Of a DNA stretch of 64,000 nt, positions 7,961 through 16,310 are shown in pieces. How positions within the stretch are numbered: position 1 is the first letter of the stretch; every line of letters starts with the position of its first letter. The position numbers and the translations under genes are program-made. The notes beneath the pieces were generated by a model. It searched no databases, was not told the DNA's origin, and saw nothing but the letters and a program-made list of their open reading frames with translations. The stretch is from Nocardiopsis ganjiahuensis DSM 45031 (GTDB taxonomy: Bacteria; Actinomycetota; Actinomycetes; Streptosporangiales; Streptosporangiaceae), in the NCBI RefSeq assembly GCF_000341085.1, contig NZ_ANBA01000017.1, forward strand, positions 298,157-362,156, given 5' to 3'.

Positions 7961-10018
7961 TCAGTCCCAGACGAACGGGTCCGAGACGCCCTGCGGTTCA
8001 CCCACGGCGAAGATGTCGTACATCCAGTCCCAGACGTCCCAGAACTGCAGGTAGGCCAGGACCAGCAGGACCAGCAGGATCGCGATCAAGGCGAAGCAGC
8101 CGCAGCCGCAACCGCCCTTTTTCTTCTTCTTGGGCTGCTGGGGCGGCTGGCCGTAAGGATTCTGGCCGGGGCCGCCGTAAGGATTCTGGCCGTGGCCGCC
8201 GGGAGGCGGGCCCCAGTTGGGGGCGCCGCCGGGCGGCGGGCCTCCGGGAGGGCCTCCCATGGGGCCCTGCTGCGGCCGTCCGGGACCGCCCGGGCCACCG
8301 CCCATGGGCGGACGCGGACCGTGGCCGCCGGGAGGCGGACCGAAGTGCTGAGGGTGCTGCCCCTGCTGGTACCCCGGCGGCGGACCCTGCGGCGGCATCG
8401 GGGGGCGGCTGCCCATCTGCTGCGGCGGCGGGAACCCTCCGGACGGCCCGAACTGCTGCTGCGGCTGGCCCTGCTGCTGCATCGGCGGCGGGTAGCCCTG
8501 CTGCTGGTAGCCGGGCTGCGGTCCGGTCGGAGGCCGGTTCGGCCCCGACTGCGGGTGCTGGGGGCCGGAGGGGGGCTGCTGGTTCGGGAACCCGCCCTGC
8601 TGGGGGCCGGACGGGGGCTGCCCGCCCGGGGTCCCTGCGGGGTTGAACCCCTGCTGGGGACCGGACGGAGGCTGCCCGCCCGGGGCTCCTGCGGGGGTGG
8701 CCCCCTGCTGCGGGCCGGTCGAGGGCCGGGCCGGGCCCTGCTGGGGCTGTCCGGGGTTCTGCGGGGTCCAACCGACCGGCGGCGCGCCGGCGGAGCGGGG
8801 GTCGTCGGCCTGCGGAAACGCGGGGGCGTGCTTGGCGGCCTCCTCGGCTCGCTTGCGCTCCTCCTCGGACCGCTTCTGGGCCTCCTCGGCCTGCTTCTTG
8901 GCCTCGGCCTCGCGGAGGACCCGCTCCTCCTCGCGCTTCTTGGCGGCCTCCTCCTCGGCCTGGCGGCGCTGCTCCTTGCGCTCCTCGGAGAGGTCGGCCC
9001 AACCCTCCTTGAGACTGCCGAGGAACTTGTTGAGCTTGCCGCCCTTCTGCCCGTCGTCCTGGCCTTCGCCCTGGTCCGCGCCGCCCGAGAACATCGGGTC
9101 GTTGGGGTCGAAGACGGCGGTACCGCCGGGGGAAGGAGCGCCGCCGCCGGGTGTGAAGACGGCTGTGCCCGGGGTGTCGCCGATCGCGTTGGGGTCGAAC
9201 ACCGCGGTGCCGGGGGTGTCGCCGATCGCGTTGGGGTCGAACACGGCGGTACGGGGGGTGGCGCCGAGGTCGTCGTCGGTCAGGTTGGCCGTGGGCACCT
9301 CGTCGTCGGCGAGGTCGGCGGTGGGCGCTTCGTCACCCGCGCCGGGGAAGTCGGAGGGGTTGACCCGCATGGTGGCGCCGACACCGCTCAGGTCGGCGGT
9401 CGCCTCCTCGTCGGCGGGGTCGGCGGTGGGCGCCTCCTCGGCGGGGCCCTGGCTCCAGGACGGGCTGATCCGCATCGTGCTGGGCTCGTCGTCCACCGGG
9501 GTCGCGGCGCCCGCGCCCGGGGCCTGCCGGGCCCAGGAGGGGTCGATGCGCATGGTGCTGGGCTCGTCCTCGACGGGAGCGGGTCCAGCGGGTGGGGCGG
9601 GGGTCGGCGGGGTCTGCTGGGCAGAGGGGGTCTGTTCCCAGGAGGGGCTGATCCGGACGGTGCTGGGCTCGTCCTCGGAGGGGGCCGCGGGGGGAGGGGG
9701 CGCGGCGTCGGGGGTCGAGGCCTGCTGGGCCCAGGAGGGGTCGATGCGCATGGTGCTGGGTTCGTCGTCGACCGGGACCGGCGCGGGGGCGGAGGAGCCC
9801 AACCGGACCGTCCCCTCCTCGTCCTCGGACGACGAGTCGTCCCTGTTCTGGCCGCCCAGGTAGGTGGTGGCGGCTTCCTCGTCGGAGCCGTCGGCGCCGC
9901 CCTGGAGTTCGCTCAGTGAACGGGTATGCCTCGTCCACTCGTCACCGTTCCACCATCTGAGCGTCTGCGCGTCGCCCTGCGGGTCCGCGTACCAACCCGG
10001 CTCGATAGATCCACCCAT
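7961..10018 (-). CDS. DUF2510 membrane protein with Thr-x-x-hydrophobic motif array, coiled coil and Pro/Gln-rich region
   Basis: A 685-residue protein of unknown function. Residues about 5-33 are a DUF2510 domain (PGWYADPQG ... WWNGDEWT). Residues 50-305 hold repeated acidic boxes, four DEPST[MV]RI[DS]PSW units and four TAVF boxes, each presenting Thr-x-x-Ile/Leu/Val/Phe (14 in all). Residues about 340-397 are a highly charged coiled coil. Residues 400-628 are rich in Pro, Gly and Gln. Then come five Lys, a GGCGCGC cysteine cluster, one membrane helix (about 642-658) and a short acidic tail, so the long N-terminal part is cytoplasmic. The Thr motifs resemble FHA-domain ligands that Ser/Thr kinases create. 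A link to a kinase/FHA pathway is inference; no such gene is in the window. A hairpin terminator follows. Confidence 0.9.
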   Translation of the reverse strand: MGGSIEPGWYADPQGDAQTLRWWNGDEWTRHTRSLSELQGGADGSDEEAATTYLGGQNRDDSSSEDEEGTVRLGSSAPAPVPVDDEPSTMRIDPSWAQQASTPDAAPPPPAAPSEDEPSTVRISPSWEQTPSAQQTPPTPAPPAGPAPVEDEPSTMRIDPSWARQAPGAGAATPVDDEPSTMRISPSWSQGPAEEAPTADPADEEATADLSGVGATMRVNPSDFPGAGDEAPTADLADDEVPTANLTDDDLGATPRTAVFDPNAIGDTPGTAVFDPNAIGDTPGTAVFTPGGGAPSPGGTAVFDPNDPMFSGGADQGEGQDDGQKGGKLNKFLGSLKEGWADLSEERKEQRRQAEEEAAKKREEERVLREAEAKKQAEEAQKRSEEERKRAEEAAKHAPAFPQADDPRSAGAPPVGWTPQNPGQPQQGPARPSTGPQQGATPAGAPGGQPPSGPQQGFNPAGTPGGQPPSGPQQGGFPNQQPPSGPQHPQSGPNRPPTGPQPGYQQQGYPPPMQQQGQPQQQFGPSGGFPPPQQMGSRPPMPPQGPPPGYQQGQHPQHFGPPPGGHGPRPPMGGGPGGPGRPQQGPMGGPPGGPPPGGAPNWGPPPGGHGQNPYGGPGQNPYGQPPQQPKKKKKGGCGCGCFALIAILLVLLVLAYLQFWDVWDWMYDIFAVGEPQGVSDPFVWD

Positions 10019-10118
10019 GGGCGACAGACTAAGGGGTTTTGGAGCTGTACTTAACCAGTGGTATCCGATTCTCCGCGAAGGCGATGATTTGGTAGGTTCA
10101 TCCCTCCCCTTTTTGTAC

Positions 10119-10766
10119 TTATCTGATCACTGAGGGTTGTCGCTCGGCGTGCTCGCGGGGCAGAGGGGCCCGGTTCACCGAAACCGCCTCACTCCGTCCG
10201 GGAGCCAGGACGTGCCCGGGGTCGATCCGACCGGGGGCGGTCGCCAGGGACCCCGGTACCTGGTCGTGGCCGAAGTGGCCGCCGCGGGACCACACACGGG
10301 TCGCCTCCTCCGGGCCCGGGCGCCGCTCGCCCCACAGGCCGGGCGGGCCGGCCGGCCAGCGCCCCGGCACACCCCACGACTCCAACCAGGCCAGGATCGG
10401 CGCCAGGCCGACGAGGGGGCCGTCGGTGAACGGCTCCTTCTCCGTGGACACCACGGAGATCACCAGGCACACCCTTCCCTCGTCACCGTGGTCCAGGAAC
10501 TGCCCGTAGCGCCAGGTGTGGCCCAGGACGAGCTCGCTCCGCCGGGTGGCCGCCAGGATCTGCGCCACCGTTCCGGTCAGCGGGTTCCACACCAGGTGGG
10601 CCGTCTTGCCCTCGTGGACCAGCCGGAGGGCCTCCTCACGCGCCGACCACATGTTCGGGTCCGTGTCGGTCACCGTCCAGACGGCACGCGGGGCGCCGAT
10701 CCCGACGGCGGTCCGCGTCGTCCCTCCGTCGATCCTCTCGGCCCCGGGCATCCACGCCTTCGCCAT
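10119..10766 (-). CDS. Conserved hypothetical protein, amidase-like (PGRP-fold) C-terminal signature
   Basis: A 215-residue protein. The start at 10766 (MAKAWMPGAERIDGG) is chosen because GGGGAG ends 4 nt before the ATG. Upstream in-frame sequence to 10910 looks non-coding. Distinctive segments are GKTAHLVWNPLTGTVAQIL, DEGRVCLVISVV, DGPLVGLAPILAWLESWGVP and GHFGHDQVPGS. The order H-x-x-H-x-x-x-P followed by DPG resembles the zinc-binding end of N-acetylmuramoyl-L-alanine amidase domains. The usual first zinc His is absent (AVWTVTD where a His-Thr is expected). It has no signal peptide. I would call it a likely degenerate or atypical amidase-like protein, with low certainty of function. Confidence 0.75.
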   Translation of the reverse strand: MAKAWMPGAERIDGGTTRTAVGIGAPRAVWTVTDTDPNMWSAREEALRLVHEGKTAHLVWNPLTGTVAQILAATRRSELVLGHTWRYGQFLDHGDEGRVCLVISVVSTEKEPFTDGPLVGLAPILAWLESWGVPGRWPAGPPGLWGERRPGPEEATRVWSRGGHFGHDQVPGSLATAPGRIDPGHVLAPGRSEAVSVNRAPLPREHAERQPSVIR

Positions 10767-11186
10767 GGCACTCCCCAATCCGACCGCAGCGGGTCTGAAG
10801 CCTGCGGGTCCGAGGCGGAAAGAGCGGCAGGGCCTCGGATCCAGGTCCTTCCCGTGGTACGCCACGCCGGGGGAGAAGTCCATAGCCCCGCGGACGGTGG
10901 ATAGGTTCATGTCACCTTTTGTTCCGAACCTCTTGCGCCGGTCCTCGCCCGGCCGACGATCCCCGTTCCGCGCCCGGACGGAAGACCGTTCCCACAGCTG
11001 AGCGGCGGACCGTTCCCGGGCCGTCCCCGGGCCGTTCCCCGGGGCGCCCCCGGGCCCCCGGCACCCGCGGAGCGGGTCGGGCCCGGACCACGACGACCGG
11101 GCCGCGGCGCACGGCCACGACCCGGTCGGTCGATCCCCCGGTCGGTGCCCGGCGCCCTGAACGGGCCCGGTCGGCCGACGACGGCC
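10767..11186. other. Intergenic region, no gene seen
   Basis: About 420 bp between two minus-strand genes. The part near 10900-10930 is relatively AT-rich and probably holds the promoter of the amidase-like gene. I see no convincing hairpin after the VWA gene and no supported ORF. Confidence 0.5.
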
Positions 11187-12944
11187 CTAGCTCTCCTCGT
11201 CCTCGGCGATGCGCAGCGAGAACGCCTGGAGGAAGATCTCCCCGATCTCGGTCGGGTCCTCGGTCATGTACGCCGCGCCTCCGGTGGCCGCCGCGATCTC
11301 CTGGAGCGGCTCCAGGTTCTGCACGTCCGGGCCGAAGGCGATCGTGATGATCGGGATGGGCCGGGACGGGCTGGAGAGGGAGTTGATCTGCTCCATCAGC
11401 TCGTCCAGCTCCATGCCGCCGGGGTTGTCGTTGTCCCCGTCGGTGAGCATCAGGACCACGTTGGTGCGGTCGGGCCGGTAGGTACGGGACATCTCCTGGT
11501 AGGCGGCCAGGTAGGTCTCGTACAGCGCGGTGTCGCCCTGCGGCAGCGGCTCCAGGCCCTGGAGCGCGGCGCCGATCACGTCCCTGTGCTCGTTGCCGGC
11601 GTCGTCGGTGGCCTGCAGCTCCCTTATCGGGGCGATCTCCTGGTAGTGCAGGTTGTTGTTGACGTTGGTGGAGAACTCCCACAGGCCCAGTTCGGAGGTG
11701 TCGGAGAACATCTGCAGGCCCTCCGCCGAGGCGGCGCCGGCCACCTGCATGCGGGTCAGCCCGGTTCCGGGGACCTCGGCCAGCATCGACCCGGAGATGT
11801 CGACGATGGTCAGTACCCGGGAGTCCATCTTCAGCTGGTTCCAGAAGCGGGTCAGCTCGGTGATGGAGTTCTCCGAGGGCGCGGGCAGCTCACTCGGCTC
11901 CTCCGTCCGGAACCCGGCGTCCTCGGCCAGCACGGAGCTGTTGAGTTCGCCCTCGGGGCCGCGGAAGCCCTCGTCGAGGAAGCGCGCGGCGGCCTCGTCG
12001 GAGCGCACGGCGGTGCGGAACACCTCGGCGGCGCGGGTGATCGCGCTGTCCTCGCTGCGCACGATGTACGGGTAGTCGAGGAAGTAGGTGCCGTCGCTCA
12101 GGTAGCTGGGCTGGGCGGGGGCGTCGGCGTGGGCCGAGTTGTAGCGCCACAGCGCCTGCTCGGACATCACCATCACGGGCGGGGCCGCCTCGCTGCCGCC
12201 GCTCAGCGCGAGGAAGGCGGCGTCCTCGTCGGCGGAGGCTCCCTGGTGCAGGGCCTGGAGCGCGGCGGTCATGTGCGCGTTGAAGGTGTCGGCGTCGGGG
12301 CTGGACTCCTCCAGGGCGCCGTTCAGCAGGTAGAGGGTGCCCAGGCCGCTGGAGCTGCGGGCCGGGTCGATGACGCGGACGACGCGGTCGGTCTCTTCGC
12401 CGGGTGCGGCGGTGGGGACGACGTCCATCCAGGTGGTCTCGTCCTCGGAGTCGTCGGCGAACTCGACGAGCTCGGCCAGGACCAGCGGGCTGCGGGCCAG
12501 GGAGGTGCCGGTCTCGGTGATGACGGCGTCCCCGGCCTGGCTCTGGACCAGGCGCGGCCACACCGAGGAGTCCGGGATCCACACGTCGGAGTCGGTGTCG
12601 CCCATGGTGGCGCCGGAGCCCGTGATGCCGAACGCGACGTTGGCCGAGTCGGCCTGGCGCACGTTGGCGCGCACACAGCTGTTGTCGACGGTGTGCTCCT
12701 CGGCGTTGAAGTCGCTGGCGACGTCGGTCAGCGCGGGGCCCAGCTCGGGGCTGACCGCGATGTCCAGTTCGATGTCGGAGCCGCTGCAGCCGTCGCCCTG
12801 CCCGAACATGTACACGCCCGCCACGGCGAGTCCGACCACGATCACCATCGCGGCGGCCAGAGCGGCGAAGGCTCCGCCCCGGCCGCGCCGGCGTCTGCTC
12901 CGGCCGGAGGGTTCTTCTGCGTATTTTCCGCGGTGACGTCCCAC
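11187..12944 (-). CDS. Membrane-anchored solute-binding-like and VWA domain protein (copy 1, intact MIDAS)
   Basis: A 585-residue extracytoplasmic protein. A basic N-terminus (RSRRRRGRGG) precedes one membrane helix at about residues 26-46. Residues about 55-350 resemble an extracellular solute-binding fold (SPELGPALTDVASDFNAEE, DVWIPDSSVW, ARSPLVLAELVEF, YFLDYPYIV). The C-terminal part from about 372 is a von Willebrand A domain with an intact MIDAS (DISGS, about 382-386), a conserved Thr region and MLTDGDNDNPGG. The GTG at 12944 is preferred because GAGGA lies just upstream and the length then equals that of the paralogue at 13401; GTG 12956 is the alternative. The substrate or partner is unknown. 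The two copies are adjacent and in the same orientation, each with its own long leader. Confidence 0.9.
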   Translation of the reverse strand: MGRHRGKYAEEPSGRSRRRRGRGGAFAALAAAMVIVVGLAVAGVYMFGQGDGCSGSDIELDIAVSPELGPALTDVASDFNAEEHTVDNSCVRANVRQADSANVAFGITGSGATMGDTDSDVWIPDSSVWPRLVQSQAGDAVITETGTSLARSPLVLAELVEFADDSEDETTWMDVVPTAAPGEETDRVVRVIDPARSSSGLGTLYLLNGALEESSPDADTFNAHMTAALQALHQGASADEDAAFLALSGGSEAAPPVMVMSEQALWRYNSAHADAPAQPSYLSDGTYFLDYPYIVRSEDSAITRAAEVFRTAVRSDEAAARFLDEGFRGPEGELNSSVLAEDAGFRTEEPSELPAPSENSITELTRFWNQLKMDSRVLTIVDISGSMLAEVPGTGLTRMQVAGAASAEGLQMFSDTSELGLWEFSTNVNNNLHYQEIAPIRELQATDDAGNEHRDVIGAALQGLEPLPQGDTALYETYLAAYQEMSRTYRPDRTNVVLMLTDGDNDNPGGMELDELMEQINSLSSPSRPIPIITIAFGPDVQNLEPLQEIAAATGGAAYMTEDPTEIGEIFLQAFSLRIAEDEES

Positions 12945-13400
12945 AGCTTTCCTCACGGGGTGGTGTACGGACGAGGTGTCGTACAGGGGGATGAGTCGGT
13001 ACAGGGGGTCGGGTGGCAGGTGTCCGGGGAGACCGGCCCCAGGGGTTCAGGTGTGTGCGATACGGGCGATGCCGTACGTACCGGTTCGAATCCGGAGTGA
13101 AGCGAACACGAGTGTGTTACTGGTGGGAACGTTACTCAACACCCCACGCGACGTGAATGGGGCCTGTATCGGAGGGGTGCGGGCAGAGCTCGGCCGGGTG
13201 CGCCCGGATCGCTCGCGGAGCACCGGCCACCTTGGGGAATCCGAGCGTTCCGGCCGGTGAGGGCTCTCCGGAAGCGGTCTGTCCGAAATGCCATTCCGAT
13301 ACCGAATCGAGACCCCCGGGTCGGGGCCGAGGAACCACGGCCCCGGCCCGGGGAACGACGGCCCGGAGCCGCGCCCCCAGGGCCCGGCCGGCCGAACGGA
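12945..13400. other. Intergenic region between the twin VWA genes
   Basis: About 450 bp. It contains short direct repeats (GTACAGGGGG twice near 12980-13010) and an AT-richer segment at about 13110-13145 with two GTAAC elements on the minus strand. This segment is a candidate promoter for copy 1. No ORF is supported. Confidence 0.45.
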
Positions 13401-15155
13401 TCAGTTGTCACAGTTGGGCACGCACAGGCGCCGCGAGATCGAGCTGAGGAAGATGTCGCCGATCTCGTCCGGCTCCTCGGTCACGAACGACGAACCGCTG
13501 GTGGCGCGGGCGATCTGCGTCAGCTCCAGCTCGTCGGCCTGCTCGCCGAAGGCGATGATGAACATCGTGACCGGGCGCTGGGGGTCGAACCGGTCCTGCA
13601 GCGCCGCGACCAACTCCTCGTGGGAGATGTCGCTGGACCCCTCGTCCTGCCCCGCGGTCAGCAGGATGACGCTGTTGATCTTGTCCTCGTGGTAGTTGTC
13701 CTGCACCTCGTCGTAGGCGGCCAGGATGTTGTCGTACAGACGGGACCCGCCGCCCGCGACCTCCAGTTCCCGGGCCACCTCGACCAGCTCCTGGCGTCGG
13801 GTGGTGTCGCCGTTGTCCGCCGCGCCCAGCGGGTGCATGTCCGCGGCCTCGTCGCGGCCGTCCTCGTCGAGCTCCTCGGACATCAGCCACAGGCCCATGT
13901 CGGTCTCGTCGGGGAACAGTGAGAGCCCCATCAGCGCCGCCTGCCTGGCGACCTCGATCCGCTCGGGGCCGCCGTCGAGGTCGTCCGACATGTTCTCCGA
14001 CGCGTCGGCCAGCACCAGCGTCCGGCTGGGCATGGACAGCCGGTTCCAGTCGGTGACCGACGCCAGAAGCGCGTCTCCGGTCAGGTCGTCGTGGACGGGC
14101 GGCTGGTCCGCGATGATCCCCGGTCGGTCGGCCAGCGCCGGCGGCGCCTCACCGTTCGGATCGCGGAAGCCCAGTTCACGCAGGCGTTCCCGGTAGTCGG
14201 TGCTCCGGACCACCTCGTACAGGTCGGCGGCGGCCGACCGCAGCACGGGGTTGTCGGTGGTGGTCACGTACGGGTAGTCCAGGTTGACGGTGCCGTCGCT
14301 GACGTAGTGCGCCTGGAGGACGGGTGCGGAGTCCGCCCGGCGGTCGTTGTAGGACACCACGGCCTGCTCGGGCACGGCGATGACCGGGTCCACCCGTTCC
14401 TCCGCGGCGGCCGAACCGGTGAAGACGTTGGTCAGGTCGATCTCGCCGAACGCGCTGTCGAGCTGGACGTCGCGCACGAAGTCGGTCATCGCGGTGTCGG
14501 CGTCGTCGCCGCTGCCCAGGTGGTCGCGGATCGCGTGCATGACCGTCATGCCGTCGGCGCCCCGGTTGGGGTCGACCATCACCACGGGCCGGTCGGGGTC
14601 GCGCTCGTCGGGCAGGAGCAGGGTCCAGCTGGCGTCGTCCGGGTCCGGCATCCCCTCGGTGTCCGGCGGGGCGGCGAGCACCACCGGTGAGCTGGCGAGG
14701 GAGGGCGGGTCGGTCTCGATCCCGTGCGCCCCGGTGTCGGAGACGCGGGCCAGTTCCACCCAGGCCGAGGACTCGGGTACCCACACGTGCGGGGCGAAGC
14801 TGGACTGGGCGACGGCGGTGGTGGACCGGTCGAGCGGACTGCTGGTCAACGCCCCCATGATCCGGTGCGGCGCGATCTCGTCGACCTGCGCGTACACGCA
14901 CCTGCCGTCGTAGCGGTGCTCCTGCGCGTTGAACTCCGTCGCCGCCTCGCGCATCACGGGGGCGATGCTCTGGGTGGTGGAGACCCGCAGGTACTGGGTC
15001 TCGTCACAGCCGAGGGCGTTCATGGTGACCGGTACGGCGATCGCGGCGACGGCGATCAGGGCGACGGCGATCGCGGTGATCCCCAGCGGCGACCGCGCCA
15101 CCCTGCTGGTGCGGGTGACGGTCGGTGATGGAAGACGGTGGCGTCCACTGGACAC
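13401..15155 (-). CDS. Membrane-anchored solute-binding-like and VWA domain protein (copy 2, degenerate MIDAS)
   Basis: This 584-residue paralogue of the protein at 11187 has the same order of parts: a membrane helix at about 26-46, a solute-binding-like domain with YVSDGTVNLDYPYVTT matching the copy 1 segment, and a C-terminal VWA domain. The MIDAS motif reads DASEN (about residues 384-388), so the last Ser of D-x-S-x-S is Asn, which may weaken or change metal binding. Two Cys near the C-terminus (CVPNC) are unique to this copy. The GTG at 15155 has GGAG 5 nt upstream; an in-frame ATG at 15251 would add a Pro-rich segment with no homologous counterpart. Probably a diverged duplication with a related surface role. 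Confidence 0.9.
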   Translation of the reverse strand: MSSGRHRLPSPTVTRTSRVARSPLGITAIAVALIAVAAIAVPVTMNALGCDETQYLRVSTTQSIAPVMREAATEFNAQEHRYDGRCVYAQVDEIAPHRIMGALTSSPLDRSTTAVAQSSFAPHVWVPESSAWVELARVSDTGAHGIETDPPSLASSPVVLAAPPDTEGMPDPDDASWTLLLPDERDPDRPVVMVDPNRGADGMTVMHAIRDHLGSGDDADTAMTDFVRDVQLDSAFGEIDLTNVFTGSAAAEERVDPVIAVPEQAVVSYNDRRADSAPVLQAHYVSDGTVNLDYPYVTTTDNPVLRSAAADLYEVVRSTDYRERLRELGFRDPNGEAPPALADRPGIIADQPPVHDDLTGDALLASVTDWNRLSMPSRTLVLADASENMSDDLDGGPERIEVARQAALMGLSLFPDETDMGLWLMSEELDEDGRDEAADMHPLGAADNGDTTRRQELVEVARELEVAGGGSRLYDNILAAYDEVQDNYHEDKINSVILLTAGQDEGSSDISHEELVAALQDRFDPQRPVTMFIIAFGEQADELELTQIARATSGSSFVTEEPDEIGDIFLSSISRRLCVPNCDN

Positions 15156-15603
15156 GGGCACTCCGGGGGTGTGGCTGTGTCCGGTACCGGGGGTGGGAGC
15201 CTGTCCGGGACCGGTCTTCAGGGGGCGGCCACGGGGTGCGGCGCCCGGCACCCCGCGGTGGGAAGTGTGTGAACCTTCGCGCGGCGAACGGCATCACACA
15301 CGGTGTGCGATCGACCGGACGTCGGCACGCGAACGATTCCCACCAGGACCTTACTCGTTGGTAACGCGAGAGCGGAAGGGCGGGGGTGTTGTGGCTCACA
15401 CGTGGCCCGCGGGGGGAGCGCCGGAGGGGCCGGTGATCGCTTTGTTACGGTGCACGTCGAGTACCACTGTTCACTCCCGGCTACCATTGGCCCCCGGTAT
15501 GCGCTTGACCGATACTTGACGTCCGCTTGGCGGGGGCCCTCGAATGGAGGCTCCCTGCGTGGCGAACGGCCCCCGCGACCAATCGACCCCCGAGGGTTAT
15601 GGC
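15156..15603. other. Divergent promoter region of VWA copy 2 and the SSI-like gene
   Basis: About 450 bp without a supported ORF. The stretch at 15330-15370 is AT-richer, with GTTACCAACGAGTAAG on the minus strand, and shares GTAAC elements with the copy 1 leader. Near 15505-15520 the plus strand carries TTGACC and TTGACG, candidate -35 elements for the SSI-like gene, but no clean -10 follows. Confidence 0.45.
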
Positions 15604-16191
15604 ATGTCCCATTCGCACAGTGACCGTCGGAACCGAGGCAGTCTCGGCACCGTGCTGCTCGCCGGAGCCTGCTGCGCCGGTGCGGTGGCCTACGCCGTGC
15701 TGGTCGGGCCGTCGATGCTGCCACCGCAGGACGTGGAGACCACGAACGCGGCCAGCCCGGAGGTGCTCGGGAACGTCGCCGAGCCCCAGCCGGAGGAGGC
15801 CGACGACCGGACCGGTCCCGTGGGCCATCTGCGGATCCACGTCAGCGACCGGGGCCTGGCCTGGGTGCAGACCCTGAACTGCACCGGAAACCTGGCCGAG
15901 GACCCCGAGCCCTGCGGCGTGATGGCGGAGGCCGCCGAGGAGCTCGCCGGGGACCCCACCGCCACCGAGCCCGCGGACGACGGGGACACGCCCGTCGAGG
16001 TCTCCGCGGACCAGCTGTTCACCGAGGTCCGCGAGGGAACCGTCTGCACCGACAAGGTGTACGGGCCGCAGGAGGCCATGATCGAGGGCACCTGGGAGGG
16101 CCAGGAGATCGACACCACGCTCTCCCGCAAGGGCTCCTGCGAAGAGGCCCGCTGGCAGCGCCTGCGCGCCGTCACCGACCAGATCGGCTGA
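15604..16191 (+). CDS. Membrane-anchored subtilisin-inhibitor-like (SSI family) protein
   Basis: A 195-residue protein. The ATG at 15604 is chosen because GAGGG lies 7 nt upstream. A hydrophobic segment at about residues 15-35 (TVLLAGACCAGAVAYAVLVG) is an uncleaved anchor or signal. The rest matches the Streptomyces subtilisin inhibitor pattern: LNCTGNLAEDPEPC gives the first Cys pair, and VCTDKVYGPQ ... GSCEEARW the second pair around the reactive loop. Aligning the YGP with the family's YDP puts Lys at P1 and Val at P1', which would favour trypsin-like proteases. An acidic insert lies between the halves. It lies next to the twin VWA genes, divergent from copy 2. Function as an inhibitor is family inference. 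Confidence 0.82.
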   Translation: MSHSHSDRRNRGSLGTVLLAGACCAGAVAYAVLVGPSMLPPQDVETTNAASPEVLGNVAEPQPEEADDRTGPVGHLRIHVSDRGLAWVQTLNCTGNLAEDPEPCGVMAEAAEELAGDPTATEPADDGDTPVEVSADQLFTEVREGTVCTDKVYGPQEAMIEGTWEGQEIDTTLSRKGSCEEARWQRLRAVTDQIG

Positions 16192-16310
16192 CCGGTCTCC
16201 CCTGCGGTCCTGCTCCCAGCGCACCCCTCGGCGTCCGAGACCTGCGCCACGGGCAAGATCACGGGGTGGACGGGCTGGCGCGGGAGGACACTGCGGGATA
16301 ATCGCTGACC

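Noticed and set aside
7880..9919. Long plus-strand open frame opposite the DUF2510 gene
   Set aside because: It is an antisense shadow of repetitive GC-rich codons; its product is Leu/Gly/Arg-rich without domains, while the minus frame has a clear domain order and terminator.
11145..13100. Plus-strand open frame opposite VWA copy 1
   Set aside because: Composition is His/Val/Gly-rich shadow sequence; the minus frame has a membrane helix, MIDAS and a paralogue next door.
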